Position numbers and translations under genes: made by a program. DNA of 64,000 nucleotides from Portulaca oleracea. Its lineage: Eukaryota > Streptophyta > Magnoliopsida > Caryophyllales > Portulacaceae. Below, piece by piece: positions 48,501 through 60,100 of this stretch. Location of the stretch: contig CM055871.1 in assembly GCA_029582165.1 (NCBI GenBank), positions 27,176,802 to 27,240,801 on the forward strand, given 5' to 3'. The notes beneath the pieces were generated by a model. The model was not told the DNA's origin and made no database searches. It saw only the letters and a program-made list of their open reading frames with translations. The stretch's first letter is position 1, and the number at the start of each line of letters is the position of its first letter.

Positions 48501-50330
48501 ACAAGGCTGCCTGAATCCGGCAGCTTTAAGATATGGTTAACCACCTTCGCTCGCCCACTTTCTGCAGCGACATGAAGTATGTTTTGTTGCTTTTTGTTGA
48601 GCAACCACATCATCTCACGCGAATGCTCTAAAAGAATCTTCACTACTTTGATGTTGCCTCCGCTGCAAGCCCTGTGAATCGGGAAGGCGCCATCGCCGTC
48701 TGGTCTGTACTCAATGTTGGTGAATTTCAGGATTCTTGAAGCGCGCTCGTCAGTTTTGGCCTTTAACAAGTACTTGACACCTTCAAAGAACCCTACATAT
48801 GCAGCATAAGATAATGGTGTTCTACCCTTTTCGTCGCAAGCCCTCATCAGCTCCTTGTATTTGTCTAGCATTATGCGGAGAGCGTCTGTTCATAAATTTT
48901 TGAATGAAATAAGTGTCAATTAAGGATCTGCCACAAACAAGCTAGAGATCGATTTTGTTCCATAATACTTGTACGTGGTACAACAATCAGCTGAACAAAA
49001 AGCTTAAACTGATCGTTCAAAGCTCATCAATGATTCTGATATCATTAATCTGTGCAAGAACTTACTTAAAGCCGCCTTTAGTTTTGAAACATACTTGCGG
49101 CAAAGGGGCCTTAATGTTGTGCAAATAAATCCATAAAGATAATACTATATATGTGTACAAAAAGCTTGCACTCATGGTCATGGCCTGAAGGCCCAGTGAT
49201 GATTTCATACGTTGTAACAAAAAGTCAACAAAAAAACACAAATAACTAGCTCTAACAAAAATTCAAGCCTTGATCAAATTTGGATGAGAAATAGATGTCT
49301 GGACATAATCTTTATGTTTCTCTCCTGAGCTGAACTTGGTCGGACCGAGTGAAATTCGGGCCAAAATCTTGTTCAAATAATAGAAAAAAGAAAAATATCA
49401 TTTCTGAACATTCATTCAATGTTAAAATTCGCAAAAAGATCTAGACCAAACCCGTTGTTTTACCAGTCTGATAAATTGGATATCCAAATCATCAAAAATT
49501 TCCCATTTTCTATTAAATAACTCAGAAACTTTTTGGTACGTACCTAGATCCTTAGCCATGATAGCAGCATGCACAACTCCCCCTCTTTCCAACTGCTCCC
49601 TCACATAGCTTCGATCCTCCACCTCCGCCATAACCATCCCTTCCGCGAGCCTCTTGAACCCGGCTTTGATAGCGAGATACAGCGGACACAAACCCTGTCT
49701 GTTCAACCGGTAGAAACTATGCGAACACTTCCCAAACAGCACCTCCGCCATCTCTTCCTGCTGATTCTCCAACGCCACGTGCAACGCCGTGTTCTCGTCC
49801 TTGTTCACAGCCTCCAACATCCGACAGCACAAGTTGTTGTCCGAATTCGCCGACAACAACTTGGTACACTCTTCGACCAGCTTTCTGGCGGCGCATGTCT
49901 TGCCTGCTCGGGCTGCCACGTGGATGGGGAGGTCGCCGTTGGAGTTGGGGCGAAGGAGGATGTGGACATGGCGGCTGTTGTTGAAGTGGGCGACGAGGAA
50001 TTCGATGAGATCAACTTGGCCGGCCATGGCGGCTACGTGGAGGACGGAACTGTTGTCGAACTCGGCGGCTATGTCGAAGAGTTGGAGATTCTCGTCGGAA
50101 ATGGCGGCTGCTAAGGCGTGGATGTGGCCTGTGGTGAGCATTTGGTAGTGGGAGGCATTCATGGTGATGGAGGTGGATGGTGATGATGAGGTGGTGGATG
50201 ATGGTGTTGTTGAGGAGGAAGAGTGCGAGCCGGCTTGGTCAAGGTTCGGGCTCGAGCTTAGGCTGTGGTTAGGATCAACCGGGTGCGGTGGCCGTGGCGA
50301 TGCTATGTTGTGGTGGTGGTGGTGGTCCAT
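45535..50330 (-). CDS. Ankyrin-repeat/PGG membrane protein, ACD6-like (three exons, 688 aa)
   Basis: Exons on the minus strand: 50330-49544, 48885-48323, 46251-45535; introns of 658 and 2071 bp, GT-AG, phases 1 and 0. The N-terminus is His- and Ser-rich (MDHHHHH). Ankyrin repeats follow from about residue 95 to 430 (SSVLHVAAMAGQVDLIEFL, GDLPIHVAARAGK, NTALHVALENQQ, GRTPLSYAAYVGF, NILHVAAESGRAKVV, GNTPLHIAAQGKHPRVV). The C-terminus is a PGG domain with VPGGY at residues 537-541 and four hydrophobic segments, so it should sit in a membrane with cytosolic ankyrins. The class includes ACD6 and ITN1, linked to immunity, cell death or stress signalling; the exact role here is unknown. The exon 2-3 junction gives SFQE-RLTWLALRYAG, conserved in the paralogue. 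Confidence 0.93.
46453..46797. mobile_element. Inverted-repeat MITE in intron 2 of the first ankyrin gene
   Basis: GGGAAATTGTATTTAAATAA pairs with TTTAAATCCAATTTTCC, and inner arms share CTTGGATTCTAGTAGCACG-like text inverted around 46635. MULE-like by structure; no clear target duplication. Confidence 0.7.
47798..48172. mobile_element. CACTA-type MITE in intron 2 of the first ankyrin gene
   Basis: Ends CACACCAAGAAAAAT and TTTTTCTTGTTGTG resemble the plant CACTACAAGAAAAA terminus and are flanked by a 3-bp AGG duplication (47795-47797, 48173-48175). Confidence 0.7.
48262..48319. repeat. TAGATA hexanucleotide microsatellite touching a splice donor
   Basis: About nine TAGATA units. On the gene's strand it reads GTACTATC(TATATC)n and begins at the 5' splice site of intron 2 (exon ends at 48323). 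Confidence 0.95.
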
Positions 50331-50654
50331 TTTTGGTGTTTGCTTTGGGATTTTGATGTCCAGCTCTTTGGTTAATAACTTGGAAGTTTATGAGTTGAGG
50401 AAGATAAGGAAGGATCCCTATGGCCTTCCTTGGTCCCATCATAAATACAGGATGGGGAGAGGGAAGTGACAATAGTCTAGTGCTAGCAAAAGTTCGGGTT
50501 CAGTTTAAAATTAGACTGTTTAAATTGGTTAATATTAAATTTTATATGAGTAATTGATGTCTGTATTTTTTGTTTGGGATGAATCTAGATTCATATTATA
50601 GTCGAGCTCAAACAATAAGAAAAACAAAAATATTGTTTTTTAATATTCAATGCA

Positions 50655-51012
50655 AAATGATAAATGTATCGATGTGAGATGGTTAATTATCATCTTGTAT
50701 TTTATCTAAATCACTCATAAAGTTAAATTTATGTATATTTAAATCATTATAAAGGTGTGTTTTATTAATTTGAGGGTGATTAAAATTTATAAACAATATA
50801 AAAATAATTATTTATTTATATTTTTTCATAAATATAAAATTATGCATAAAATGTGGATATCTACTATGATTGATAAGTATTATACTCTTATAGGTGATAA
50901 ATATATATAATTATTAGAGAAAATATTATTAAAAATTTTAAAAATATAAAATATAAATAATTTAAAATAATTATTAACTATTTTAAATTAAGATATATAT
51001 CATTGTTCATAT
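50655..51012. mobile_element. AT-rich MITE, family with GATGTAAGATGGTTAAT ends (copy 1)
   Basis: Starts AATGATAAATGTATCGATGTGAGATGG and ends with TATTAACTATTTTAAATTAAG. It shares its core (AATAATTATTTATTTATATTT) with the copies at 51358 and 52806. Confidence 0.65.
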
Positions 51013-51099
51013 TCAATTAAGTTCAGTTTAGACGAAAAATTTATGACCGCGTGCATGAATTTGTTTGGGTAGAATAGATTCGGATATTTTAACGGGATC

Positions 51100-51285
51100 A
51101 AATTTGGCCGACACCAGGTTTGGGGGTGGTGTGGTGGGAGGGTGAAAAGGGAGTGCATGTGCTTTTGTTAGTAAGATTATGACTTAAGTGCTTGACTTGG
51201 GGATGACTTAGAAAGTTTTGGTTAGAATAATTGGCATGATTGGTCTTAAATAAGTGGGTTTCGATCGATATGTGAGGTTTCTAGA

Positions 51286-51290
<5 letters not shown>
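51100..51290. repeat. Ankyrin-gene upstream segment duplicated at 53930-54110
   Basis: Both copies have a GT/GGGAGGGT-rich start, a CATGTGCTTTT or CACGTGTTTTT stretch, then AAGTGCTTGACTTGGG, GACTT and AAAGTTTTGG in the same order. One copy lies about 0.8 kb and the other about 3.6 kb upstream of the first ankyrin gene. Confidence 0.6.

Positions 51291-51355
<65 letters not shown>
51291..51355. repeat. TA microsatellite
   Basis: About 32 TA units. Confidence 0.98.
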
Positions 51356-51357
<2 letters not shown>

Positions 51358-51358
<1 letters not shown>

Positions 51359-51745
51359 AAAATGATAAATCTTGATGTAAGATGGTTAATAATCATATTG
51401 TATTTCACCTAAATTACTCACAAAGTTAAATGTAAGTATATTTATATCATTATAAAGATATATCTCATTACTTTGATTGTTATTACAACTTATAACAATA
51501 TAAAAATAATTATTTATTTATATTTTTTCATAAATATAAAATTATGTATAAAATGTGTATTTTCTACTATGATTGATAAAATTAGGCTATTATTTATATT
51601 TTTTGACCTAACTAATAAATATTATATTCTTATAGTTGATAAATATATATAATTATTAGAGAAAATATTATTAAAAATTACAAAAATGTGAAATATGAAC
51701 AATACAAGATGATTATTAACCATCTTGAATCAAGATGTGTATTTG
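51358..51745. mobile_element. AT-rich MITE (copy 2)
   Basis: AATGATAAATCTTGATGTAAGATGG at the left and CCATCTTGAATCAAGATGTGTATTTG at the right are inverted repeats of the same family. Confidence 0.75.
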
Positions 51746-52252
51746 TCCAATATGAAATTACCATCGTTAGAAAAATATTGTACTAAAAATTACAATTGTG
51801 TTAATTTTATATTGTAACTCATTAGAATTTGTGAGTAATCAACGGTCAAAATTTAGTCAAATTAACACTTATTTAAGGATATGGTATCATGTAATAAAAA
51901 TGGAAGTATGACAGCTGGTGGTTATTTCAATTATATATTTCTATCATATTATAAAAATGATAAGTGTCTTAAATGAAGGTGATAATTAACCATCTTCTTA
52001 TTATTAAGTGATGTTACCTGTATCGATTGTACTATACCGTCCATATGTGCCCTGGCCCAACACCAACAAAAATCTTTCTTTATGTGAAGGAAAGACCCCC
52101 AGCAAGTGAGAGCTCATCACTTTTGAATATGAGTTGATTTTTGACGAGATATAGACTTGCTTTTCTGACCATTTGAAAATCCATTTATTGCAATCCATTT
52201 GAGTTCTTCATGAGTTGAGTTTTGAATTTAAAGGAATCAGCTTTTTCATGAA

Positions 52253-52676
52253 GGGTATGTTTGATTAGGATGAAAATTATTTTTTGGTGATCGAAAAATG
52301 GAGAATACCATTTTTCAAGAAAATGATTTTCGTCCACCCTATTGTAAATTATTTTCTTGACTCCAATCTAATGAAAAAAAAAATTCTCTCTTTCCCCTAC
52401 TCTCTCTTTTCTCTCTCCACCACTCTCTCTCATACACCCGTTTTAATATCTCACTCTCCCTAATCTCTCTCTTGTATTCCACTACTCTCTCTCACACACG
52501 CATTTTAATCTTTGTCTCCTTATTGCCAAACAGGTGAAAATTGTTTTCCAAGAAAATCATTTTCCTCTATACCAAACACAAGAAAGTATCAAATGAAAAT
52601 TCATTTTCTAAGAAAATTATTTTACAAGGAAAACCATTTTCCTAGAAAATACTTTTCATTTGCACCAAACACACCC
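52253..52676. mobile_element. MITE with GGGTATGTTTGAT / ACCAAACACACCC ends
   Basis: Same family as 16910-17852: terminal GTTTGRT repeats and internal GAAAATGATTTTC motifs, around a CT-rich core. Confidence 0.65.
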
Positions 52677-52805
52677 AAAATTAAATTAATAGGGAGAAAA
52701 CTGTTTATATCTGAATCTTTCAGACCATATATGGTCAAACATATTTTCCATGAAAAATTGTTATTAATTGTTGTTGTATGAGTTTATGAAGCATATAAAT
52801 ATAGG

Positions 52806-53800
52806 GCAATGATACACATCTTGACTCAAGATTGAATTGTCCTTATTTCACATTTTTATAATTACATAATATTTTCTCTAATAATTATATATATTTATCA
52901 ACTTTAAGAATAAAATATTTATTAGCTAGCCAAAAAATATAAATAATAGTCTAATTTTTTCAATCATAGTAGAAAATGCACATTTTATGCATAATTTTAT
53001 ATTTATAAAAAAATATTAATAAATAATTATTTTTATATTGTTATAAGTTGTAATATCCATAAAGTAATGAAGCATGCCTTTATAATAGTTTAAATATACT
53101 TACGTTTAACTGTTGGGTTTATGGCCCAAAATCAATTTGAAGGAAGGAAGACGCTGCCCCTTTGTTTACCCGCTACAAGCGGCAACCTCAGCAGGCTACA
53201 CACAGGAGACGCTACCAGCGTCCCAAGGCGGCGTGATTTGTCTGTGGCGGTTACTCCCTTTTATTTCTAGGTTTTTTTGTAATATTTAACCTAATTTCTT
53301 TTTCCTTCATTCTACTATAAATAGAGGTCTTTATTCTCCTTGTAATATGCGGCAAGCGACCAATGTAGTCGATGTGAGAGCCTTCAAAACTAACCATGAG
53401 GGAGGTACGGTGTTATTTCCACATCTTCACTCTACTCATCCCTAGATTGCGAGAGTCTACGAGAGTTCACATATATTCTACCTCTTGTAATATCTCCTTT
53501 TCTACTAGTGGATATTGGTTGTCGCCCATGGGTTTTTCTCCGAGTTATTCGGTTTCCCACGTAAAATACTGTCTCGCCCATATATCTTTGTTCTTGTCTC
53601 TCTATTATTATCATTGATTCCATAATCATCATATTTTTTTCCTTCCACTGCATATATTGCTATATTTTACACCCTAACAACTGGCTAACAACTAGCAACA
53701 AATCTGAATCTGATCTCTAACATTAACTTTATAAGTGATTTCGGTGAGATGTAAGATGATTATTAACCATCTTACATCAAGATATTTATCATTTTGCATG
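52806..53800. mobile_element. AT-rich MITE (copy 3), split by a solo LTR
   Basis: Inverted relative to copy 2. The left part is 52806-53110; the right part resumes at about 53728 and ends CATCTTACATCAAGATATTTATC. The inserted DNA is the solo LTR at 53111-53722. Confidence 0.75.
53111..53722 (+). mobile_element. Solo LTR (612 bp) inside a MITE
   Basis: Starts TGTTGGGTTTATGGCCC, ends GATCTCTAACA, with a perfect TTAAC duplication (53106-53110, 53723-53727). A TATA box (TATAAATAG, about 53316) gives the plus orientation. GC-richer than its surroundings. Probably copia, from length and ends only. Confidence 0.8.
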
Positions 53801-54176
53801 TATAATCATGACAAAAGACAAAGAAATCCTAGAATGAAAAACCAATCACATGAGCTGATGGCCCTCCCTGGAGGTTCAATGATGAATACACGGGCGCATT
53901 ATTATCTTTAGGTTGGGTTGGGAGGGGGTAAAACTAAAGGAGAGTACACGTGTTTTTATTAAGCAGCAATACGAGAGAGGGTACTGCTTGAGTGCATGTA
54001 CATGCAGCCAATAAGTGGGGTGTAAAGGAAAAGATAACCTAAGTGCTTGACTTGGGAGAAGACTTCAAAAGTTTTGGGTACAAACTTTGAATGATTCAAA
54101 TGATTTAGAGAAATATATATATATATATATATCTCCAATAATGTTCTATAAAGTTCTATAAAATGATATTATTATT

Positions 54177-55149
54177 AGGGTTGCCAATGGGCAGGGTCTG
54201 GGCCAGGTTTATCTGGACTCGGACCCGGACCCGTCAAATTTCTTTATACCCAGACCTGCCCTGAGGCTCCGTAGATCTCAAAAACTAGGACCAGACCCAG
54301 ACTCGCTAGGTCTGGGGGTCCACAGATTCATAGCAGGTCCTTATTGGATCAAACACTCTTAGGTATTTTTTTACTAGATTATTAATTTTTTAAATTAATT
54401 TTATAAGTGTGCAATTGTATAATAATAATTATTCTATTTAAATACACATTTTTAACACAATAAAAATATCTAGTTCAATGTACGAGGATATGAGCAAAAT
54501 TCAACATAAAAACATTACAAAAATCATTCACACATCAACTCTAATAATGCAACTATACAACTTAAAATGCAAAAAAAAAAAAAAAAAAAAATACAAACTT
54601 CATGATTATCGCTAGACCTGTCAATTCGGTTGGGCGGGCGGGTTTCGGGTCGGGGCGTATATCGGGTTCGGGTAACTACATGTCCATTGTATTTTGGGTT
54701 CAGGTAAATACGGACAGTGTATTTTGGTTTCGGGTCAACCCAACGCGTTATGATTGTGACCTTTTTTCATTTTTTCATTTAAAGAAATGGTCTCTCAATA
54801 TTGCTTTTTGTACAATATACATAATAAAATATGATTATCCTCAAGTAACGATAGATTATTATAACTAGTTTAACTTAAATTAGGGAAGTAACAAATAAAT
54901 GAGTTGCGCTTATAATTTAATAGTTAAAAACTCCAATGAAAAGTTGCAAATTTTAATAAAGTTCAACTTAAAAAGTTAATTTTTCGTGCCAAACGGGTGG
55001 GTCGGGTTTGACCGGCTAATTTCCGGGTTCGGTGCATTTCGGGTTTAGTTTCGGGCGGGTTCAGGTTTGGTTCTCGGGTCGGGTCAGAAGTTGTCAGGCC
55101 TAATTATCGCAGTATACAACTCTAAGAATACAAATACACTAGGGTTTTC

Positions 55150-55215
<66 letters not shown>
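54177..55215. mobile_element. hAT-like MITE (GCCAATGGGCAGGG family), split by another hAT MITE
   Basis: The left end GGTTGCCAATGGGCAGGGTC and the core to about 54604, then 55103-55152, are an inverted relative of 62036-62585. The far end dissolves into a (TA)n tract (55153-55215). Confidence 0.7.
54613..55102. mobile_element. hAT MITE with perfect 8-bp target duplication ATTATCGC
   Basis: Ends TAGACCTGTCAATTCGG / GTTGTCAGGCCTA are inverted repeats; ATTATCGC flanks both sides (54605-54612, 55103-55110). Both subterminal regions are rich in CGGGTTCGGGT motifs. Confidence 0.88.
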
Positions 55216-55220
<5 letters not shown>

Positions 55221-56270
55221 AGCCTAGAAGAGGGTTGATTGAAGTGGTTAGCTGAAATTGGGTCAATGTTACAAAACTTAACACACAAGTTAGTCAATGT
55301 TCTTAGCATAGCGAATGATAATTAAGGTTTAAACACGAAATGTAAATGACGAAAGATAAAGAAGATAATATACATGAATTTAGTCGATATTCGCCCTTCC
55401 AAACAGGGCAACATCACCAGATCGACCTAAGCGTCTCTTCACTTAGGATTTTGAACCACTTCACTTCTTATTTACTTAAGAAGTACAATAAGGTCTTCAA
55501 ACTCGGTTGCCTTGAGTACCTCCAAGGCAAGCTTACAAAATACTCAATCAAGGAGACACGTCCCTCTTAATTTACAACTCAATTAAGGCAACACCCTTAA
55601 TCTACAACTCATTACGCATTAACAACACTTAGCTACCCAAGTGAGTTTCCCAACTCATTTAATACAAGTCTCATTACATAAGCATACTTTCAAGCCAAAG
55701 ACTTTATAATACAAGAGACTAATGAAAGTGAAATTACAATGCGTCTCTGTTGTAGTGTTGAGTGTTTCCTCCACTTTTTTTAGTGATTTCAGCCATACTT
55801 CCATTTGAGTTAGTGGTCGATTGTTAATGCTTGTTTACTGCCCTAATTATTATAATTGCTTTTGTGTATTACAGTTAATCAAACATGGTTAGAAGGAGCG
55901 AGGTCCCCTTCTCATCCAGCTCACTCTATAAATATATGCAATGCAAGTGCATGTTAAAAAAAATACTTATTTTCAGAAGAAAAAGATATGATATACAAAC
56001 TAATAGCATAAATATTTCTAATATTTTTTTCTCTATCTTCGTCCTCCTTTTATATCTAAATGGTGAGGTGAACATTAGACTTTGTAAGGTGTTGGAAGGA
56101 GCCTTCAATTGGCAAGATGTCATTGGAGATCTTCAAAAAATCGATTTCTCATTGATTTCTTGCTAGAAGCAAGAGGCCACGTGATATTTGCTAGAATTAC
56201 AACAATCAAACATTTCTTAAATAGTTGGATATCTTCCAAAAAAGATGTGCCAATAATTAGTAAGCATAAT
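55216..56270. other. Intergenic DNA without a recognised gene
   Basis: No supported ORF. Text such as TTGCCTTGAGTACCTCCAAG at about 55507 looks repeat-like, but I cannot assign a family. Confidence 0.35.
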
Positions 56271-56564
56271 TGTAACACCCTGGGTATATATGGTTAAGTG
56301 TGGATTAAAAGGATTGAAATGACTACTTATATCACCAAGGTGCACCTTGTTTTATGGTAGCTCATCCGTTGGAAACTCTTCAGTTAAGCGTGCTTGGCTG
56401 GGAGCAGTCTCAAGATGTGTGACCTTCTGGGAAGTTTTCCCAAGCAGTATGTGAACGAGGACGAAGCACGTTGGAAAGACTTGTGGTGATTTGTGAGGCC
56501 AATCAGCGATACTTGAAGCAATGATCGGTAATGTCCTCAGCCTAGGAGAGGTCGGGGCATTACA
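56271..56564 (+). mobile_element. Cassandra-type solo LTR with 5S-rRNA-like sequence
   Basis: Begins TGTAACACCCTGGG and ends GGGGCATTACA (294 bp). The centre (about 56365-56450) reads CAGTTAAGCGTGCTTGG, then GTGTGACC and CTGGGAAGTT, which match the 3' half of plant 5S rRNA including the internal control region. Cassandra TRIM elements are known to carry such 5S domains in their LTRs. No second LTR is present, and I see no clear target duplication. Confidence 0.88.
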
Positions 56565-56794
56565 AATATTCTATCAACATGACTAATATTGTTTTCTGGA
56601 AGAAAGGATGCTATGTTGAAACGGTCAAAGACTTCCAACCTATCTTAAGTATAAATCGTTGGACTCTGATCCAAAGAAAAAAATTAGGCAATGATCAATA
56701 ATTTTTTGCCCGAAATTTAACATCGACCTGAATCTTACATGAACCTGATTTTTGTAAACATTTATAAAAATGGTACTTCTTAGCTTTTTAAAAA

Positions 56795-57169
56795 GGAAAT
56801 TTGGATGGTAATATACCGATTTTTAGGGGTGTTGAATGACAATATCTGAATATCGACTTTTTATAGTTTGGTGACATTAATATACCTTCAAGGATTTTCT
56901 GGGCGGCGAATCGATTGACGGTCTGACGTGGCAGGCGGTGCAAAAAGACCGGTGCCATTTTTAGGTATTTTTAGGGGTGTTGAGTGTTTGTATTCGGTAT
57001 TTTTAGGATTAAGGGGTTAGTTTTGTTGTTAATTTTTAGGGTGCAAATCCTTGAAGGTAAATTAATGTCACCAAACTATAAAGGTCAGTGATATTACTGT
57101 CCAAAAGTGAAGGTCGGTATATTGCTATTCAACACCTCTAAAGATCGGTATATTACCGTCCAATTTCCC
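56795..57169. mobile_element. MULE-like MITE with 9-bp target duplication
   Basis: Arms of about 100 bp: GGAAATTTGGATGGTAATAT against ATATTACCGTCCAATTTCCC, with inner arms around GGTGACATTAATATACCTTC. The 9-bp duplication is TTTTAAAAA (56786-56794, 57170-57178). It ends about 25 bp from the stop codon of the second ankyrin gene, so it probably supplies that gene's 3' end. Confidence 0.85.
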
Positions 57170-57194
57170 TTTTAAAAATGTAAACTAGTTTTCT

Positions 57195-60100
57195 TTACAT
57201 TTGAGAAACGATTACACGGGATGATGAATACAAAGTTTGAGAGTGGCCCTTCTCATAAGCGAGGAGCATGAGCATGAAGGGAATATGAAACACATACCGC
57301 AAAACCCTGAACTTGACATGCGAAGTCGGGGAGTAAAGCGGCACAAAGAAAACCAACACGGCCCCTAACAACAGACCCCCCATGAGCAGCACCATAATCC
57401 CCAACCACAATTGCGCGTGTTGCAGCGTCACATACAGCCCCGCCATGAACGCCACACACATCATGACAAGCGAGATCCCGAGCAACGGTATCGCAAAGTC
57501 CAAAGCCAGCAATATCAGCCTGAGATCATCTAGATGGGCCCACAAGAGGGTCACCACGACCAGGATTGAGCAGAACAGGGCCACCATGTCGCTGATCACA
57601 AAAACCTTGAAGGAGGCCCTCTTGGCTAAGACAACCATCCCTATGTCTTGTTTGTAGCCGCCGGGGACTGTGAAGGCGGAGTTGTAGGTCACGGTCGCCA
57701 CAATGGTGGAGGCCACCAGGAGAGAGCTGAGTCGTTCTTTGTACTTGTTGGTCGGGGTTGGTTCAGATGCATTGTTGGGGATTCCGGCAAGAGAGGTCTG
57801 GATGGGGTGATTAGCAATATTGTTCATTGTTGCCTGCACAACCGCAGTGAAATTTTCACGGGGGACTTCATTTTCTTGAGTTAGGCTTGGGGTTGGGGTT
57901 GGGGTTGGGGTTGGGTTGGGGTTTGATATGGTTAACACGGTGTGGCTGTGGGTTTGGGATCTAGGCACTCCTGCATATCTCAACGCTAGCCAACTTAATC
58001 TCTGCAGTTTCATGTTACAAGAGAATTAGTACAATTACTTACTATAGTATGAGCAACTTAAAATATATTATCCTCGTCTTAAAATATTTATCTATTTGAC
58101 TAAACTTTAAACATTCATTACTTAAAAATTAAAATGAATTACAATATAAAATTATTATCACTGTAATTTTTAACAAAGTATATATCTTTCTAATAACAGT
58201 AATATGTAAACAAATATTTATTCAAAAATTAAAATGAATTAACATATAAAATTATCGTCACTGTAACTTTTAATAAAATATATATCTTTTTAATGGTGAT
58301 ACTCCCTCCATTCCTCAATATCTGTAACTTTGATCAATTTTCTATTTTTCACAATATTTGTCACTTTCAATTCCAATGTAACATTAATGACATTTTTTCA
58401 AATTTACCTTTTACTTTTACAATTTCCAACAATTATATAACTAAAATAAAAACTTAACTCTTACTTTTATCATTTCCAATGCAATTATCATTCTCAATAC
58501 TATTTTCTTAAAATCTTCCCTAAACTCCAAAGTGATAATTATTGAGGAACGGAGGGAGTAATATATAGACAAACATTTCGAGATAAAAGTAGTGCAAGAA
58601 TGCGATAAAGTCTCCCTCATAAGTGCACTAAAACAAAATTTTGCGTTAACTACTCCTCGTGGGCCCCACTTTCATGGGGATATGGGAAGATTAAGATATA
58701 CTATATAACTCAGCAAATATTTGTTCTTTAAGAGGTTGATTAATCATCAATTGGTTCTAATAATTAAACCTTAATTGTATGCCTAAATTTAATCTGTGAT
58801 CAGTAATTATGTGCCAAATGTGAAGCCTATTGCTAATAAATGTTAGAAAAAGCCAAGTTAGAAGCATCCTAAAAATTTAGCCAAATCTGTCATCAGTAAT
58901 AATTAGTACTGTTGACATAGACAAGATTATGATTCAGAATGATCATGAATACACTAATTAAACCAGGGTTTTGACTATGGGGTACGGTGCAATAAAAAGC
59001 AAAATAATAGAAGCATCCTAAAAATTTTGCGGGCAACAACTTCTGCTGTGATTAATTAGAGTCGGTAAAATCTTATCCGACTCAAAAAATCCATTCGAAC
59101 TCGGCCCGTCTGAAAGTTTAAGATTAAATCTGAAATTTCCAAACTTAAAACATAAATAAACCTGAAATCGGCCTCATATTGAACCCGATCTGCCCACCTG
59201 AATTGATAAGTCTAACTGTGATGAGTCCAAATGCTAGTGGCGCTCGCGAGTTCACAAAAATGCATACATGAACTTACAAAAAATGTTAAACTAATATTTA
59301 TAAGCAGATCGATCATGTAATGTTCATAAATATATTATACAATATTTATAAAACAATGTTCATAAACAGATCATACAATGCTCAATAAAATTTCATTTTA
59401 GTTTTACTGTAATGTTCATAAAATTCATGAAAAGTTTCATAAAAATGCATGCACATTAAAATACTCATAAACTTAATAGAGACAACATACTAATAATGAC
59501 GGCAAAAAAATAAAAAATAAAAATGATATGATTTTTGGGGTAAGACATACTTTAAGTGTCTTGCCCCATCTTTAAAACTATATGAGTGATGATACATGTT
59601 TTGCGACAAGACACTAGTGTCTTACTCCTTATGAAACTAATATTTATTATCATTGTTAACCTCAATTTTTTGACAGTTTCTATTAATTATCAATTATAAG
59701 AAGCTTAGAATGTGTTAGTTACGCCAACAATTAAAATTGACACTCTAACGAATGAACTTCATCCGTTATGCATATTTTAGTCACATGTTTGTAAATTTTA
59801 AAAAATATAATTAAAATAATGATTTTTGTACCATTTATATGTATTATTATAGTAATAGAAGTCAATCATATAATTTTTTGTCAATTTAATTTACAAATAT
59901 ATAAGTTTTATACAATGGCAAGACACTTAAGATATATCTTACCTCAAAATATTTATCATTTTCGATTCTGTTAGAATATAAAATCATTCATGGGGCTTCA
60001 ACTATCAGCTTAACCTTTTGGATAGGATGGTTCCACATGGTATCAGAGCCAGACCTAAGCAAGAGGTCTCAAGTTCAAATCTCAGCACTTCAAGCCCAAA

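Noticed and set aside
49569..50469. Plus-strand ORFs opposite ankyrin exon 1
   Set aside because: Antisense shadows of a clear coding exon with ankyrin motifs.
56365..56450. 5S rRNA gene
   Set aside because: Only the 3' half matches, with several changes, inside a Cassandra-like LTR; not a 5S gene.
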